64,000 nucleotides of DNA from Desulfovermiculus halophilus DSM 18834 (lineage in GTDB: Bacteria > Desulfobacterota > Desulfovibrionia > Desulfovibrionales > Desulfothermaceae), in assembly GCF_000620765.1 (NCBI RefSeq), contig NZ_JIAK01000007.1:1-64000 (forward strand). Reading direction: 5' to 3'. This document shows, piece after piece, positions 8,495 through 16,876 of the stretch. The number at the start of each line of letters is the position of its first letter. Position 1 is the stretch's first letter. The notes below the pieces were generated by a model. It was not told the origin of the DNA. It saw only the letters and a program-made list of their open reading frames with translations, and made no database searches. Position numbers and translations under genes: made by a program.

Positions 8495-8890
8495 ATGGCT
8501 ATTGACATTGAGAATCTCATAAACTTTTGGGCAACTGAAGCCGAAGATGCCTTGCGTGTAGCTGACCACCTTGTCGAGAAGGAAGACTTTTCATATGCAT
8601 TATTTTTTGGACATTTGGCCTTAGAAAAAATGTTGAAGGCTCTCTGCGTTAAGAAAATAAAAGGCCATGCTCCACCAATACATAATTTAATAAGGCTCGC
8701 TAAGGTTGCTGATATCGATTTGGATGAGCAAAACGAAAACGAGCTTATCACCATAACTGCTTTTAATATAGAAGCCAGATATCCCGATTTTAAAAGGTCT
8801 TTTCGTGAAAAATGCACTCAAGAATTTACGATACATCAAATGGATGTCATAAAAAGGAATTACAAGTGGCTGCAATCATGCCTGAGGTAG
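8495..8890 (+). CDS. HEPN-domain protein paired with nucleotidyltransferase 1
   Basis: The 131-residue all-alpha protein matches HEPN (PF05168-type) proteins: an N-terminal helix WATEAEDALRVADHLV, then FFGHLALEKMLKALCV, HNLIRLAK and the ARYPD motif. In such pairs the HEPN partner is a toxin or RNase and the adjacent nucleotidyltransferase the antitoxin. The usual RNase signature Rx4-6H is not evident, so it may be non-RNase HEPN. The ATG at 8495 is preferred over a GTG at 8486; neither has a strong ribosome site. It overlaps the next gene by 13 bp, so the two are translationally coupled. Confidence 0.75.
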   Translation: MAIDIENLINFWATEAEDALRVADHLVEKEDFSYALFFGHLALEKMLKALCVKKIKGHAPPIHNLIRLAKVADIDLDEQNENELITITAFNIEARYPDFKRSFREKCTQEFTIHQMDVIKRNYKWLQSCLR

Positions 8891-9180
8891 AAGAGGCTGT
8901 TCGAAGCTTCGTTGCTCTGCTTCGTAAAGACAAGCGTATATCCGGGGCATACATTTACGGGTCATATGCCAAGGGGACAGCCAACAAGTGGAGTGATATT
9001 GATTTGGCTGTGATCAGTCCAGACTTTTCTGAGGACTTGTTCCAAGAGCGCATCGCTCTGATGAAGCTGGCCTTAAGGGTTGATGACCGAATTGAACCAA
9101 GCCCATTTCGACCAGAAGACTTTACCATGAATAATCCCTTGGTAAATGAAATACATCTCTCAGGGATCGAAGTTCACTGA
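8878..9180 (+). CDS. MNT-type nucleotidyltransferase, partner of HEPN 1
   Basis: This 100-residue minimal nucleotidyltransferase carries the pol-beta signature GS-x10-DxD: G28-S29 and D40/D42 in YGSYAKGTANKWSDIDLAV. In MNT/HEPN toxin-antitoxin modules it neutralises the HEPN toxin, in some cases by AMPylation. The ATG at 8878 overlaps the end of the HEPN gene. A longer frame from 8812 would run deep into HEPN and is less likely. An insertion-associated CRISPR relic starts 12 bp after its stop. Confidence 0.8.
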   Translation: MPEVEEAVRSFVALLRKDKRISGAYIYGSYAKGTANKWSDIDLAVISPDFSEDLFQERIALMKLALRVDDRIEPSPFRPEDFTMNNPLVNEIHLSGIEVH

Positions 9181-9191
9181 ATGCTCCGCAT

Positions 9192-9317
9192 AGACTGGCC
9201 CTATCAGCGTGATCATGAGGCGGTTCTGTGTTGTTCCCCGCACCCACGGGGATGATCCGTCGCCTCCTTCTTTGATCCCGCCCCCACCGGTACTCACCGC
9301 ATCCACCGGGGATGGTG
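9192..9317. CRISPR. CRISPR relic: intact copy of the interrupted site plus one degenerate repeat
   Basis: 9192-9259 matches 1-62 joined to 654-659, so it is the uninterrupted version of the MITE target. Its repeat (about 9230-9258) is followed at about 60 bp by a weaker one (CCGCATCCACCGGGGATGG, 9297-9315). The spacing again fits a type I-E unit with a small indel. It lies between the MNT gene and the Rpn gene. Confidence 0.65.
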
Positions 9318-9377
9318 CGTATTGGCATGCGCAGCGAGAGGCTTGCCAGCGCCGTTCTTTGTGTATAGGTTTTGATC

Positions 9378-10373
9378 ATGTCTTCATCCAGTCCTCGCGT
9401 TCATGACCGTTTCTTCAAACAGATTTTTAACCGTCCGGAAAATGTCCGGGACTTCATCATCACCTATCTGCCGGCTGAAATCGTGGCTCATCTTGATCTT
9501 GAGAGCCTGGAAGTTGTCAGCGGAAACTATGTTGAAGCGGATCTAGGTGAATACTTTAGCGATGTGGTGGTCAAGACCAGGGTGACGCAGGGGAGTCCGG
9601 CTGATCTTTACTTTTTGTTCGAACATAAAAGCGGTCCTGAGCGCTATGCCCGGGTTCAGGTTTTGCAATACATGGCCAGCCGGTGGTATGCTCAGGTACG
9701 AGATGGTCAGTCCGGTCCGCTCCCCTTGATTATCCCGGTGGTGATTTATCACGGAACCAGAACCTGGAGCTTCAGCTTGGGTTTTGAAGATTTGTTTGAT
9801 CCTCCGTCGTCGGAGTATTTGCCTTATATCCCAAACTTTGAGCACATTCTGCACGACATTTCCCACTTGAATGAAGATGAAATCAAGGGAACTATCGTGT
9901 TGCAGGCAGTGCAGCTGTTGCTTAAATACATCCAGAGTCCTGAGTTGCGTGATCAGCTCCCTCGGATCGTGGAGCTGCTGGGGAGCCTGGCGGAAAAGGA
10001 GTTGGTGACCGAATATCTGCAGGTTGTCCTGGAATATGTGTTTCAAGCCTCGGAACATGTTGATGCCTCTGATGTACGCGAGGCCTTTGAGAAACTTCCT
10101 CAAGGAGAGGAACTTATGCCGACCATAGCCGACAAGCTGCGCCAAGAGGGAATGCAGCAAGGGATGCAACAAGGAATACAGCAGGGAATGCAGCAGGGAG
10201 AACTTCAGGGGAAACGGATTATACTTCTTAAGCAAATGCAAAGGAAATTTTCTTTGACCTCAGGAGAAGTGGCCTTGATAACCTCGGTACAAGATCAGGC
10301 CACTCTAGACCAAGCCCTGGAGTCTGTGTTGTTTGCTCAGGACAAGTCCGAAGTCCTGGGATTGCTGCGATGA
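9378..10373 (+). CDS. Rpn-family recombination-promoting nuclease / putative transposase
   Basis: The 331-residue protein belongs to the Rpn (PF04754, PD-(D/E)xK) family. The N-terminus has HDRFFKQIF and the nuclease core shows DVVVKT, FLFEHKSGPERY and VLQYMASRW. The tail has a glutamine-rich repeat in which QQG recurs (about residues 257-279), common in this family and prone to slippage. Rpn proteins cut DNA and are often linked to toxin-antitoxin-like or anti-phage functions. The ATG at 9378 is used; TTG 9372 is an alternative. Its neighbours are two MNT/HEPN pairs and CRISPR relics, so it sits in a defence-like patch. Confidence 0.85.
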   Translation: MSSSSPRVHDRFFKQIFNRPENVRDFIITYLPAEIVAHLDLESLEVVSGNYVEADLGEYFSDVVVKTRVTQGSPADLYFLFEHKSGPERYARVQVLQYMASRWYAQVRDGQSGPLPLIIPVVIYHGTRTWSFSLGFEDLFDPPSSEYLPYIPNFEHILHDISHLNEDEIKGTIVLQAVQLLLKYIQSPELRDQLPRIVELLGSLAEKELVTEYLQVVLEYVFQASEHVDASDVREAFEKLPQGEELMPTIADKLRQEGMQQGMQQGIQQGMQQGELQGKRIILLKQMQRKFSLTSGEVALITSVQDQATLDQALESVLFAQDKSEVLGLLR

Positions 10374-10417
10374 TCTGACAATTGCTCATTGCTGCCCCCC
10401 AAACTCAAGGCACTTCC

Positions 10418-10954
10418 ATGACCCATCACGAAAGCTCATATTGTGTCCGGCAGTTACTCTGTCTCGCCGGCTTTGTTCTCCTCGCCCTTGGCCTGTACGG
10501 ATGTGCAGGGCTGGGCAAGAGCCTGGAGCCGCCAAAGATCAATCTGGCCAATATCACGGTGCAGGAAATCAAGACCTTTGAAGCGGTTTTTGGGCTCCAG
10601 CTGCGGGTCTTTAATCACAACGACGTTCCCTTGGTGATCAAGGCTTTGGACTGCGATCTGGAGGTCAACGGAAGCCGTCTGGCCTCCGGGGTGACTGAGA
10701 CCGAAGCGAGCATTCCGGCCTTTGGCACCGGATTGGTGGACATCACCGTTTATGCCTCGTCCCTGCAGATTGTGAGCAGATTCCTGCGGGGGTTGCGGAC
10801 AGCTCAGGGCGATGGGAAGGCTGATTCCATAGAGTATGATCTGTCCGGCCATCTTCATCTGGGAGGCAGGGCATTGCCCGGACGGATTCCTTTTTCCGCA
10901 CAAGGATCGATGAGTATGGACCGGTTTTTTGATTCGCGAAATGATGCGTTTTAA
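10418..10954 (+). CDS. Lipoprotein with LEA14/WHy domain
   Basis: The 178-residue protein has a hydrophobic leader ending in a lipobox (LALGLYGCAG), so it should be lipid-anchored. The remainder resembles the water-stress/hypersensitive-response LEA type 2 fold: a phrase like LQLRVFNHNDVPLVIKALDCDLEVNG is followed by VDITVYAS. Such proteins are linked to desiccation or osmotic stress in other organisms; the role here is unknown. The ATG at 10418 was chosen because it gives the shorter leader; an upstream TTG start is possible. Confidence 0.7.
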   Translation: MTHHESSYCVRQLLCLAGFVLLALGLYGCAGLGKSLEPPKINLANITVQEIKTFEAVFGLQLRVFNHNDVPLVIKALDCDLEVNGSRLASGVTETEASIPAFGTGLVDITVYASSLQIVSRFLRGLRTAQGDGKADSIEYDLSGHLHLGGRALPGRIPFSAQGSMSMDRFFDSRNDAF

Positions 10955-10972
10955 GATTTAGGCAGACAAGTC

Positions 10973-11341
10973 ATGGCTCTATCCCCTGTAGACATGGAAA
11001 AATATCGAAAGACCGCCCGCAGGCGGCAGGAGGTTGCTGAGAAACGACGCCTTCAGCGTCTGGAGCAAGCCTGGAAGGTTGCTCGACAGGCAGCTCAGAT
11101 TCTTTGTAATGAATTTCAAGCCCAAGAAGTGGCTGTCTTTGGTTCCTTGGTTCATCCTGAACTGTTTCATTTGCGATCGGATATCGATTTGGCGGTCTGG
11201 GGCCTGCAAGAACGTCTGTATTTGCAGGCAGTGGCCAGAGTAACCAGCCTTGATCCGGATATATCTGTTGATTTGATCGCAATCGAAGAGTCCTCCCAAT
11301 CATTGCGAGAACATATTCAAGACGAGGCGATACCTATATGA
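10973..11341 (+). CDS. MNT-type nucleotidyltransferase, partner of HEPN 2
   Basis: The 122-residue protein has a basic helical N-terminus (RKTARRRQEVAEKRRLQRLE) and a minimal nucleotidyltransferase domain. The domain signature is G57-S58 (VFGSLV) and D70/D72 (SDIDLAVWG), with a later DISVDLI strand. It should act as the antitoxin of the following HEPN protein. The two genes overlap by 4 bp (ATGA). The gene order (MNT then HEPN) is the reverse of the pair at 8495-9180, so this is a separate module. Confidence 0.85.
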   Translation: MALSPVDMEKYRKTARRRQEVAEKRRLQRLEQAWKVARQAAQILCNEFQAQEVAVFGSLVHPELFHLRSDIDLAVWGLQERLYLQAVARVTSLDPDISVDLIAIEESSQSLREHIQDEAIPI

Positions 11342-11814
11342 CTGGGGGAGCATACAAGGCGCTGGCCGGAAGGATCGGGCTGCTTGTGCATGATGTGCAA
11401 CGAGTTGTTCAGCGGATCGAGTTTTTGCATGACAAGGCCCAGCAAACCGGAGACAGTGGATTTCTGGACGGTGTCGCCCTCAACCTGCACAGTTTTTATA
11501 CTGGGGTTGAAGCGATTTTCGAAGATATTGGCCGGACTGTAGACAATGCATTGCCGAATGGCGGGAACTGGCATCAGGAGTTATTGCAGCAAATGGCTGC
11601 TCAGCTTGAAGATCTGCGTCCAGCTGTCATCAGCCAAGAGACACGGGCCTGCCTGGATGAATATCGGGCTTTCCGCCATCTGGTCCGTAATGTATATACT
11701 TTCAATCTACGTCCTTCACGGGTAGGTGAACTGGCTGTAAGCGTGCAGGAGTGTTTTGGGCTTACTTCCAGTGACTTGGAAGAGTTTGTACTTTTTCTAA
11801 AGGCCGCAGAATAA
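11338..11814 (+). CDS. HEPN/HepT-like protein, partner of MNT 2
   Basis: The 158-residue helical protein matches HepT-like ribonuclease toxins found beside MNT proteins. Recognisable parts are LNLHSFYTGVEAIFEDI and YRAFRHLVRNVYTFNLRP. At the place of the RNase motif Rx4-6H the sequence reads RNVYTF, with Tyr where His is expected, a substitution seen in this subfamily. The start codon overlaps the MNT stop, giving strict coupling. It probably forms a complex with the MNT protein; activity is inferred only. Confidence 0.8.
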   Translation: MTGGAYKALAGRIGLLVHDVQRVVQRIEFLHDKAQQTGDSGFLDGVALNLHSFYTGVEAIFEDIGRTVDNALPNGGNWHQELLQQMAAQLEDLRPAVISQETRACLDEYRAFRHLVRNVYTFNLRPSRVGELAVSVQECFGLTSSDLEEFVLFLKAAE

Positions 11815-11920
11815 ACAGTGTAGGCTGCGGATATGCCGGGAGCACACAATTTTTCTGTGCGCCCAAGCCCTGATCACCCTTTTCGCTGGCTTCTTGCGGC
11901 GAATCCATTCATTTTTACCC

Positions 11921-12646
11921 ATGCTCAAAAACATCATTCGCCTGCCGCATGCGGTCCGGGTCAGTCCCAGGGCCAAATATATACGGTTTCGCATTCTGGC
12001 CGGGACCGGGCTGGAGGTGGTTGTCCCCAAGGGCTGTCCCGCCTCCCGGGTCCGCAAAGCCACAGCAGCCAACCAGGCCTGGATCACCGGACATCAGCGG
12101 GAGATCCAGCGGGCGGCCGGCTTGAGACCGGACGTACAGCATCTTCCGGAACACATTGTGCTGGCCGCGAACGCACAATCCTTTTCCGTCTGTTATGATC
12201 CCCGTGCATGCCAGTCCCGTGCCCTGCATACACCGGCAAAGGGCCGGATTGCGATCCAGGCCGATCCGCATACAGAAGCCGATGTGTGCTGCCGGCTGTT
12301 GCAGGACTGGCTGAAGGAACAGGCCCGAACAGCGCTTGTGCCCTGGGCCCGTTCACTTTCCGAGAGGCATGCCCTGCCCATTGCCAGGATCCAGATTCGA
12401 AAGCAGAAGACCCGCTGGGCCAGCATGTCCACATCCGGGACTCTAAGCCTGAACTGCCAGCTCATGTTCTTGCCGGGGGAGTTTGTCCAGCACGTGCTGC
12501 TCCATGAGCTGTGCCACGTCCGGCATCCCAATCACGGCTCCGGATTTCAGGCCCTGCTGTCCAGGCTCTCGCCGCACAAGGCCAGGTACGAGCGGGCAAT
12601 GAAGCATGTGCATCACACGGCCGTTCCCTGGTGGGCAAAGTTCTGA
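11921..12646 (+). CDS. YgjP-like zinc metallopeptidase (SprT/DUF45 family)
   Basis: The 241-residue protein carries the zinc-binding motif HELCH (H195, E196, H199) with a following HPNHG. The family-typical KTRWASMS and LSLNCQLMFLP segments precede it, and the N-terminus has the beta-rich YgjP module (VSPRAKYIRFRI). Members are predicted metal-dependent hydrolases of unknown substrate. The ATG at 11921 is chosen over TTG 11894. It lies 106 bp after the HEPN gene and ends convergently to bioD. Confidence 0.8.
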   Translation: MLKNIIRLPHAVRVSPRAKYIRFRILAGTGLEVVVPKGCPASRVRKATAANQAWITGHQREIQRAAGLRPDVQHLPEHIVLAANAQSFSVCYDPRACQSRALHTPAKGRIAIQADPHTEADVCCRLLQDWLKEQARTALVPWARSLSERHALPIARIQIRKQKTRWASMSTSGTLSLNCQLMFLPGEFVQHVLLHELCHVRHPNHGSGFQALLSRLSPHKARYERAMKHVHHTAVPWWAKF

Positions 12647-12767
12647 AAGGGCATTTCATACATATCCGCAAATCATCCTGTCGGCCGGTCAACAGGCACA
12701 CTTTTATTCACAAGCACAAATGCTTGGTATGGAATGGGTTCTGGGGTAGGGGCCGCTGTCGGGCCCT

Positions 12768-13481
12768 TTAACTGCATTCGGTCAGAGCCTGATCAAACAA
12801 AAGCAAGTGCTTAGGATCCACCTGGCTGAAGTCGGCAATTCGATCGATGACCCCGCAGACGCGGATCCCGGAAAATGCTTCCACCGCCTGCATGTTTTCC
12901 GTGATCAATTGCCTGGGCATCCGGTCGGGACTGCAATCCACGAAGACAATCATGGCCGGCTTCAACCCCCTGCCGACCAAGGATTCCACAGACAAGAGGG
13001 TATGGTTGATGGTTCCGAGACCGGCCCGGGCCACGAGAATGGTTTCGGCTTGCATACGGCCAATCAGATCCACGCAGAGCAGGTCATCGGTTATTGGAAC
13101 CAACAGGCCGCCCGCACCCTCGACGATCAACGGGCTGTAGGTTTGTTTTTTTTCTTCAACGATTGTTTCGATTTTTTTCATGTCGATGGACACCCCGGCA
13201 GACTTTGCCGCAGGCAAGGGAGCTTTAGGCTGCGGGAAGCAATAGGGCGACGATTCGGACGGATCTTTTGCCTTCAGCTGATCGATATGCCGGTAGATGA
13301 AAGAGGCGTCGCCGTCAGGATCCCCTGGGGATTGAACCCCGGTCTGGAAAGGCTTTAGATAAAAAGGATTCAGTCCCTTAGACAGGAAATAGTGCATCAA
13401 GAGGAGGCAGACTGCGGTTTTGCCAACCCCGGTGTCAGTGCCGGCCACGAACAGTCGCCTGGAATCACTGCAGGAACTCAT
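12768..13481 (-). CDS. bioD: Dethiobiotin synthetase BioD
   Basis: BioD closes the ureido ring of dethiobiotin from 7,8-diaminopelargonic acid, CO2 and ATP in the cytoplasm. The 237-residue protein shows the P-loop GTDTGVGKT (K21), the substrate motif KPFQTG, the DGDAS stretch and VEGAGGLLVPI. The length is normal for the family. It is the last gene of the ten-gene operon and overlaps bioF by 17 bp. A weak hairpin (GGGCC/GGCCC, around 12748-12766) lies just past its stop. Confidence 0.95.
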   Translation of the reverse strand: MSSCSDSRRLFVAGTDTGVGKTAVCLLLMHYFLSKGLNPFYLKPFQTGVQSPGDPDGDASFIYRHIDQLKAKDPSESSPYCFPQPKAPLPAAKSAGVSIDMKKIETIVEEKKQTYSPLIVEGAGGLLVPITDDLLCVDLIGRMQAETILVARAGLGTINHTLLSVESLVGRGLKPAMIVFVDCSPDRMPRQLITENMQAVEAFSGIRVCGVIDRIADFSQVDPKHLLLFDQALTECS

Positions 13482-14616
13482 GCTCGCATATCTCCTTTAG
13501 TTGTTCGACGAAAAATCGGATGTCCTTTTCATCGTGCATGGCCGTCATGCTCAAACGAAGAATTGCCCTGCCCTGGGGGACCGTTGGATAGCGGGCGGAA
13601 AAAACAAACATGCCTCTTTCCAGGAGACGTCTGGATATCCGATAGGTCTTTGTTTCCTCGCCGATTTCCACCGCGAGGATATGGGCGTCGCCGGCAACTT
13701 GAAATCCAGCCTCCGCCAAGCGGTCCCTCAAGTATCGACTGTTTTTTTGCAGCCGTTCGCGCCTGTCCTCGCTTTCTTCCACTATCTTCAGGATTTCCAG
13801 AGCCGAGGCAGCGTGGGCCGCGGGCAGAGATGTAGAATAAATCAACGGCGAGGCAAAGTTGAAGAGATATGATTTGAGGCCTTTGGGCATAAGGACAAAG
13901 GCACCGAAAAGGCCCATGGCTTTGCCCAGTGTTCCCGGAGCGATGTCTGCCGCGTCTTTGCCGATTCCCTGTCCTCCCGGTCCCAGAGCTCCGAAAGCAT
14001 GGGCCTCGTCGATAACGGAGAGAAATCCATGCCTGGCTTTCAATCGCTTGAATTCCGCAACGTCCAAAATATCCCCGTCCATGCTGAAAAGAGACTCAGT
14101 AAGAACGGCGGTCGTGTCGCGCCCCGATTTTTCAAGCCGCTTTTCTAGGTGGGCAAGGTTGTTGTGCTTAAAACCCGAAAACTGGCATTGACCGGCTTTC
14201 AAACCGGTTACCGAGCTGGCATGGATATGCTTGTCGAAAAACACGCGGTCCTCCTGGTCGAAAAAGGTGGAGACCACAGCAAGATTGGCTTGGTACCCGC
14301 TGGGGAAAAAGACGCATTCGTCATATCCGAAATACTCGGCAAAGGCCGATTCGGCCTGGTGTATAACCTTGTGGTTGGCTGATACGAGCCGGGATGAAGA
14401 CGCAGACGAGCCGAACTTCAAGAAATTTTGGGCCACTATTTCGTTGACCTTTTGCGAACTTCCCAGCCCGAGATAATCATTGGAGGACAAGTTCAGCACC
14501 TTTGCCCCGTCGACATATACGTGCTTGCCATTGCGGCCATCCAAGAGGGGCGGATCGCGGAACAGTCCCGCTTTGCGTTGACTCAGCAGACGCCGTTCGA
14601 ATTTGTGCGCAAACAT
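13465..14616 (-). CDS. bioF: 8-amino-7-oxononanoate synthase BioF
   Basis: BioF condenses a pimeloyl thioester with alanine, releasing CO2, using pyridoxal phosphate. The 383-residue protein has NLSSNDYLGL, the PLP-stacking His within HIHASS, DEAHAFG and the Schiff-base Lys232 (GTLGKAMG). The ATG at 14616 is preferred because AAGGA lies 8 bp upstream and the homologous region starts there; the longer frame overlaps the hotdog gene. It overlaps that gene by 34 bp. Its acyl donor is probably the ACP-bound pimelate made by the operon's own elongation enzymes. Confidence 0.95.
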   Translation of the reverse strand: MFAHKFERRLLSQRKAGLFRDPPLLDGRNGKHVYVDGAKVLNLSSNDYLGLGSSQKVNEIVAQNFLKFGSSASSSRLVSANHKVIHQAESAFAEYFGYDECVFFPSGYQANLAVVSTFFDQEDRVFFDKHIHASSVTGLKAGQCQFSGFKHNNLAHLEKRLEKSGRDTTAVLTESLFSMDGDILDVAEFKRLKARHGFLSVIDEAHAFGALGPGGQGIGKDAADIAPGTLGKAMGLFGAFVLMPKGLKSYLFNFASPLIYSTSLPAAHAASALEILKIVEESEDRRERLQKNSRYLRDRLAEAGFQVAGDAHILAVEIGEETKTYRISRRLLERGMFVFSARYPTVPQGRAILRLSMTAMHDEKDIRFFVEQLKEICEHEFLQ

Positions 14617-15038
14617 GTGAAGAGTTCCTTGTAATGATTTTTCAGTTTGTCCTCTTGAAAAACATGGTCGTAGTCCCGGGAAGCAAAGCAGAACATACCC
14701 TCGGCGAGGGTCGAATCTTGCGGGGACGTCATCCGAACTCGATAGGAAAAGGCTTTGTCCGATGCGGCCCGAAGCTCGGCCCACAGGAAATACCAGCCTT
14801 TTCCTGTGATTTGCGACAAAAAATCCAATCTGTTGATCTTGAGCAGGAATACGTGCAGGTTAAAGTCATGCATAAACCGTGCGTGCATGCCCCCCAGCTG
14901 GGCCATGGCCTCTATGACCCAGAAAAGGGGTACGTTGTTGGGCAGAAATACGGCGCCGTTTATGATGTTTTCATCAATGGTGCCGATTCGGTCCAGGAGA
15001 ACAAACCCCCTGCAGTGGCTAGTTATGGTCACTTCCAT
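14583..15038 (-). CDS. FabZ/ApeP-like hotdog protein 2 (keeps Glu, lacks His)
   Basis: The 151-residue hotdog protein aligns to 3-hydroxyacyl-ACP dehydratases through LFWVIEAMAQLGG. Glu43 of EAMAQ matches the catalytic Glu68 of E. coli FabZ. Fourteen residues earlier, where FabZ has its catalytic His54 in GHFPG, this protein has Ala29 (NGAVFLPNN). Alone it should not be a normal dehydratase. The other hotdog protein of this operon (18032-18352) shows the opposite loss, so a heterodimer is likely. Its start overlaps the KAS gene by 10 bp. Confidence 0.8.
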   Translation of the reverse strand: MEVTITSHCRGFVLLDRIGTIDENIINGAVFLPNNVPLFWVIEAMAQLGGMHARFMHDFNLHVFLLKINRLDFLSQITGKGWYFLWAELRAASDKAFSYRVRMTSPQDSTLAEGMFCFASRDYDHVFQEDKLKNHYKELFTCLRTNSNGVC

Positions 15039-16237
15039 GGAGCAACAACCAAGGCTGCGTTTTGTCCCCCGAACCCGAAGTTTTGAATGACGGCTTGGGC
15101 TGAAGAGGATTGGTGGTTTTGGGCAACAAATCGGACCTTATCCGAAATCGGCCGTTCGAGGTTGCGTATTGCAGGCAAGAGGCCGGTTTGCAAAAGACCG
15201 AGGAGAATGGCCAGCTCGACTGCACCACAGGCTGAGGCCAGGTGCCCGATCCAGGATTTGAGGGCGATCACGGAAGGAAGCGATTGGGCAAAGACTCGGG
15301 ATATCAGGCTCGATTCCATGTCGTCGTTGAGCGGTGTTCCCGTGCCGTGAGCGCACACTGTGTCAATATCGGCCGGTGTCGTACCTGCGTCGTCCAGGGC
15401 CTTCCTGACCGCTTTTTCCGGCTGCTTGGCTTGGACGTCCGGAGCGGTCATGGCATGTCCGTCCAAGGAGCAGCCGTAGCCCAAAATTTCTCCCAAGATG
15501 TTTGCCTTTCTCTGTCTTGCATGATCCAGAGATTCCAAAAGAACGAATGCTCCTCCCTCGCCCGGCAGGAATCCGTCGCGTCTTTGGTCGAATATCGGAT
15601 AGCAGTCGGGTGGAGCACTGGTTTCAACCCGAAGGGCCCGGGCTTTGGTATAGGCCAGGATGCCTCCCGGATTCAGGCGGGAATCACCGCCCCCGGCCAG
15701 GGCCAGGGCAAGGTATCCGTCCCGGACCTTGCGAAAAGCTTCCCCGATTGCCTGCAGCGATGCCGAGCAGGCCGTGCCCACAGTGAGGTTTTCCCCGTGG
15801 ATTCCCCCAAGCTGGGCGATCATGGACGAGGCCGTATTGGGAAGGAAACGAAGCATCCACAGTGCCGGCAGTTCCTTTTCCGGCATGGCCTTGTTTTCGA
15901 TCCTGGGTATTTCCCCACTGATATCCAGGTTTGGACCCGCCGCGCAGAATAATCCAGCCCGCGCTCGTTCTGAATGGTTCAGACACGATTGTCCAAGGAC
16001 GTTGAGTGCCGTGGCCACTGCCAAGCTCGCACCTCTATTCAAGTAGCGCAGGTTCTTGTTCCTGCCTGTAGAGTTTTTGATCTCGAAATCACTCACCCCG
16101 GCAGCAGAGACCGAAGGATCGAACTCGGTCCGGGCAAAGAAAGTTCGGTCCTTCCGGATATTTTCGACAACCCGGTCTATGCAGGTTCCCAAGGGGGAAA
16201 TCAGGTCCGCCGCGGTGACTACTACTCGATTTCCCAT
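15029..16237 (-). CDS. Beta-ketoacyl-ACP synthase, FabF-like, in bio operon
   Basis: The 402-residue enzyme is a condensing enzyme of the KAS I/II type. Its Cys-His-His triad is complete: C157 (GTACSAS), H297 (AHGTGTPLND) and H332 (GHLASACG). It should elongate an acyl-ACP with malonyl-ACP. The triad sets it apart from BioZ, a FabH-type (Cys-His-Asn) enzyme, and no BioC or BioH is near. It begins one base after the nitroreductase stop. The inferred role is building the pimeloyl chain; N-terminal divergence from FabF may reflect an unusual primer such as a dicarboxylic acyl group. Confidence 0.9.
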   Translation of the reverse strand: MGNRVVVTAADLISPLGTCIDRVVENIRKDRTFFARTEFDPSVSAAGVSDFEIKNSTGRNKNLRYLNRGASLAVATALNVLGQSCLNHSERARAGLFCAAGPNLDISGEIPRIENKAMPEKELPALWMLRFLPNTASSMIAQLGGIHGENLTVGTACSASLQAIGEAFRKVRDGYLALALAGGGDSRLNPGGILAYTKARALRVETSAPPDCYPIFDQRRDGFLPGEGGAFVLLESLDHARQRKANILGEILGYGCSLDGHAMTAPDVQAKQPEKAVRKALDDAGTTPADIDTVCAHGTGTPLNDDMESSLISRVFAQSLPSVIALKSWIGHLASACGAVELAILLGLLQTGLLPAIRNLERPISDKVRFVAQNHQSSSAQAVIQNFGFGGQNAALVVAPWK

Positions 16238-16876
16238 CTATATCTCCCGGTAGATATCCCCAACTGTTCTCCTGGGTGGAAGGTCAGGGGTTTGGTCCGG
16301 AAAACCCACGGTGATGAAGCATTTGAGCCTCAGCTCGTCCTGGGGAAGGACGTGGTCAAGGTCAGGAACAAAATGCAAGGGAGCTGTAAGAATGCAGGTT
16401 CCCAAGCCCAGAGAGTGGGCTTTCAGAATGAAGCCTTTGACAGCCAGTCCAAGGGAGATGTCCAGGTCTCTGTCCTTTTTCCGCCGGTCGTGGCTCACCT
16501 CCGCCGGGGACAAGTGCCTGGTCAATCCAGGGAGTCCGGCTATGGTTCCAGCGGCCATCAACACTGGAGCGTCAAACATGAAGACGCTATGGCGATAGAA
16601 GAAGTTGATTTTATTGCGGAGGCTTTTGAAACCTGGATACTTGGCAATGTGGGCCAGATACCTTTCCTTGGCTGCACCCATGGTTTGGTGCAGTCTTTGC
16701 CGGCTGTCGGATGATTTGAAACGGACAAAACGAACTGGCTGGCTGTTAGACGGCGACGGCGCGTGAAGGGCGCACTGGATCATTTCCTCCAGCAATTTTT
16801 CCGAAGGCATTTCTTCCCTATACTTTCGAATGCTTCGCCTGCTCTCCAGCAATTGTTCCACGTCCTTAGGGTCCAT
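16238..16876 (-). CDS. Nitroreductase-family flavoprotein in bio operon
   Basis: The 212-residue protein has the nitroreductase fold signature SRRSIRKY near the N-terminus, HAPSPSNSQPVRFV for FMN contact, and KGFILKAHSLGLGTC at the dimer interface. Family members use FMN and NAD(P)H. A role in biotin synthesis is not established. Its place between the ACP and KAS genes, overlapping ACP by 11 bp, invites the idea that it reduces the enoyl-ACP in this operon's elongation cycle, since no FabI/FabK gene is present. That is inference; it could instead serve cofactor redox. Confidence 0.8.
   Translation of the reverse strand: MDPKDVEQLLESRRSIRKYREEMPSEKLLEEMIQCALHAPSPSNSQPVRFVRFKSSDSRQRLHQTMGAAKERYLAHIAKYPGFKSLRNKINFFYRHSVFMFDAPVLMAAGTIAGLPGLTRHLSPAEVSHDRRKKDRDLDISLGLAVKGFILKAHSLGLGTCILTAPLHFVPDLDHVLPQDELRLKCFITVGFPDQTPDLPPRRTVGDIYREI

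Noticed and set aside
8275-8817. 180-codon minus-strand frame over the HEPN region
   Set aside because: It is antisense to a gene with clear HEPN features and lacks a start signal.
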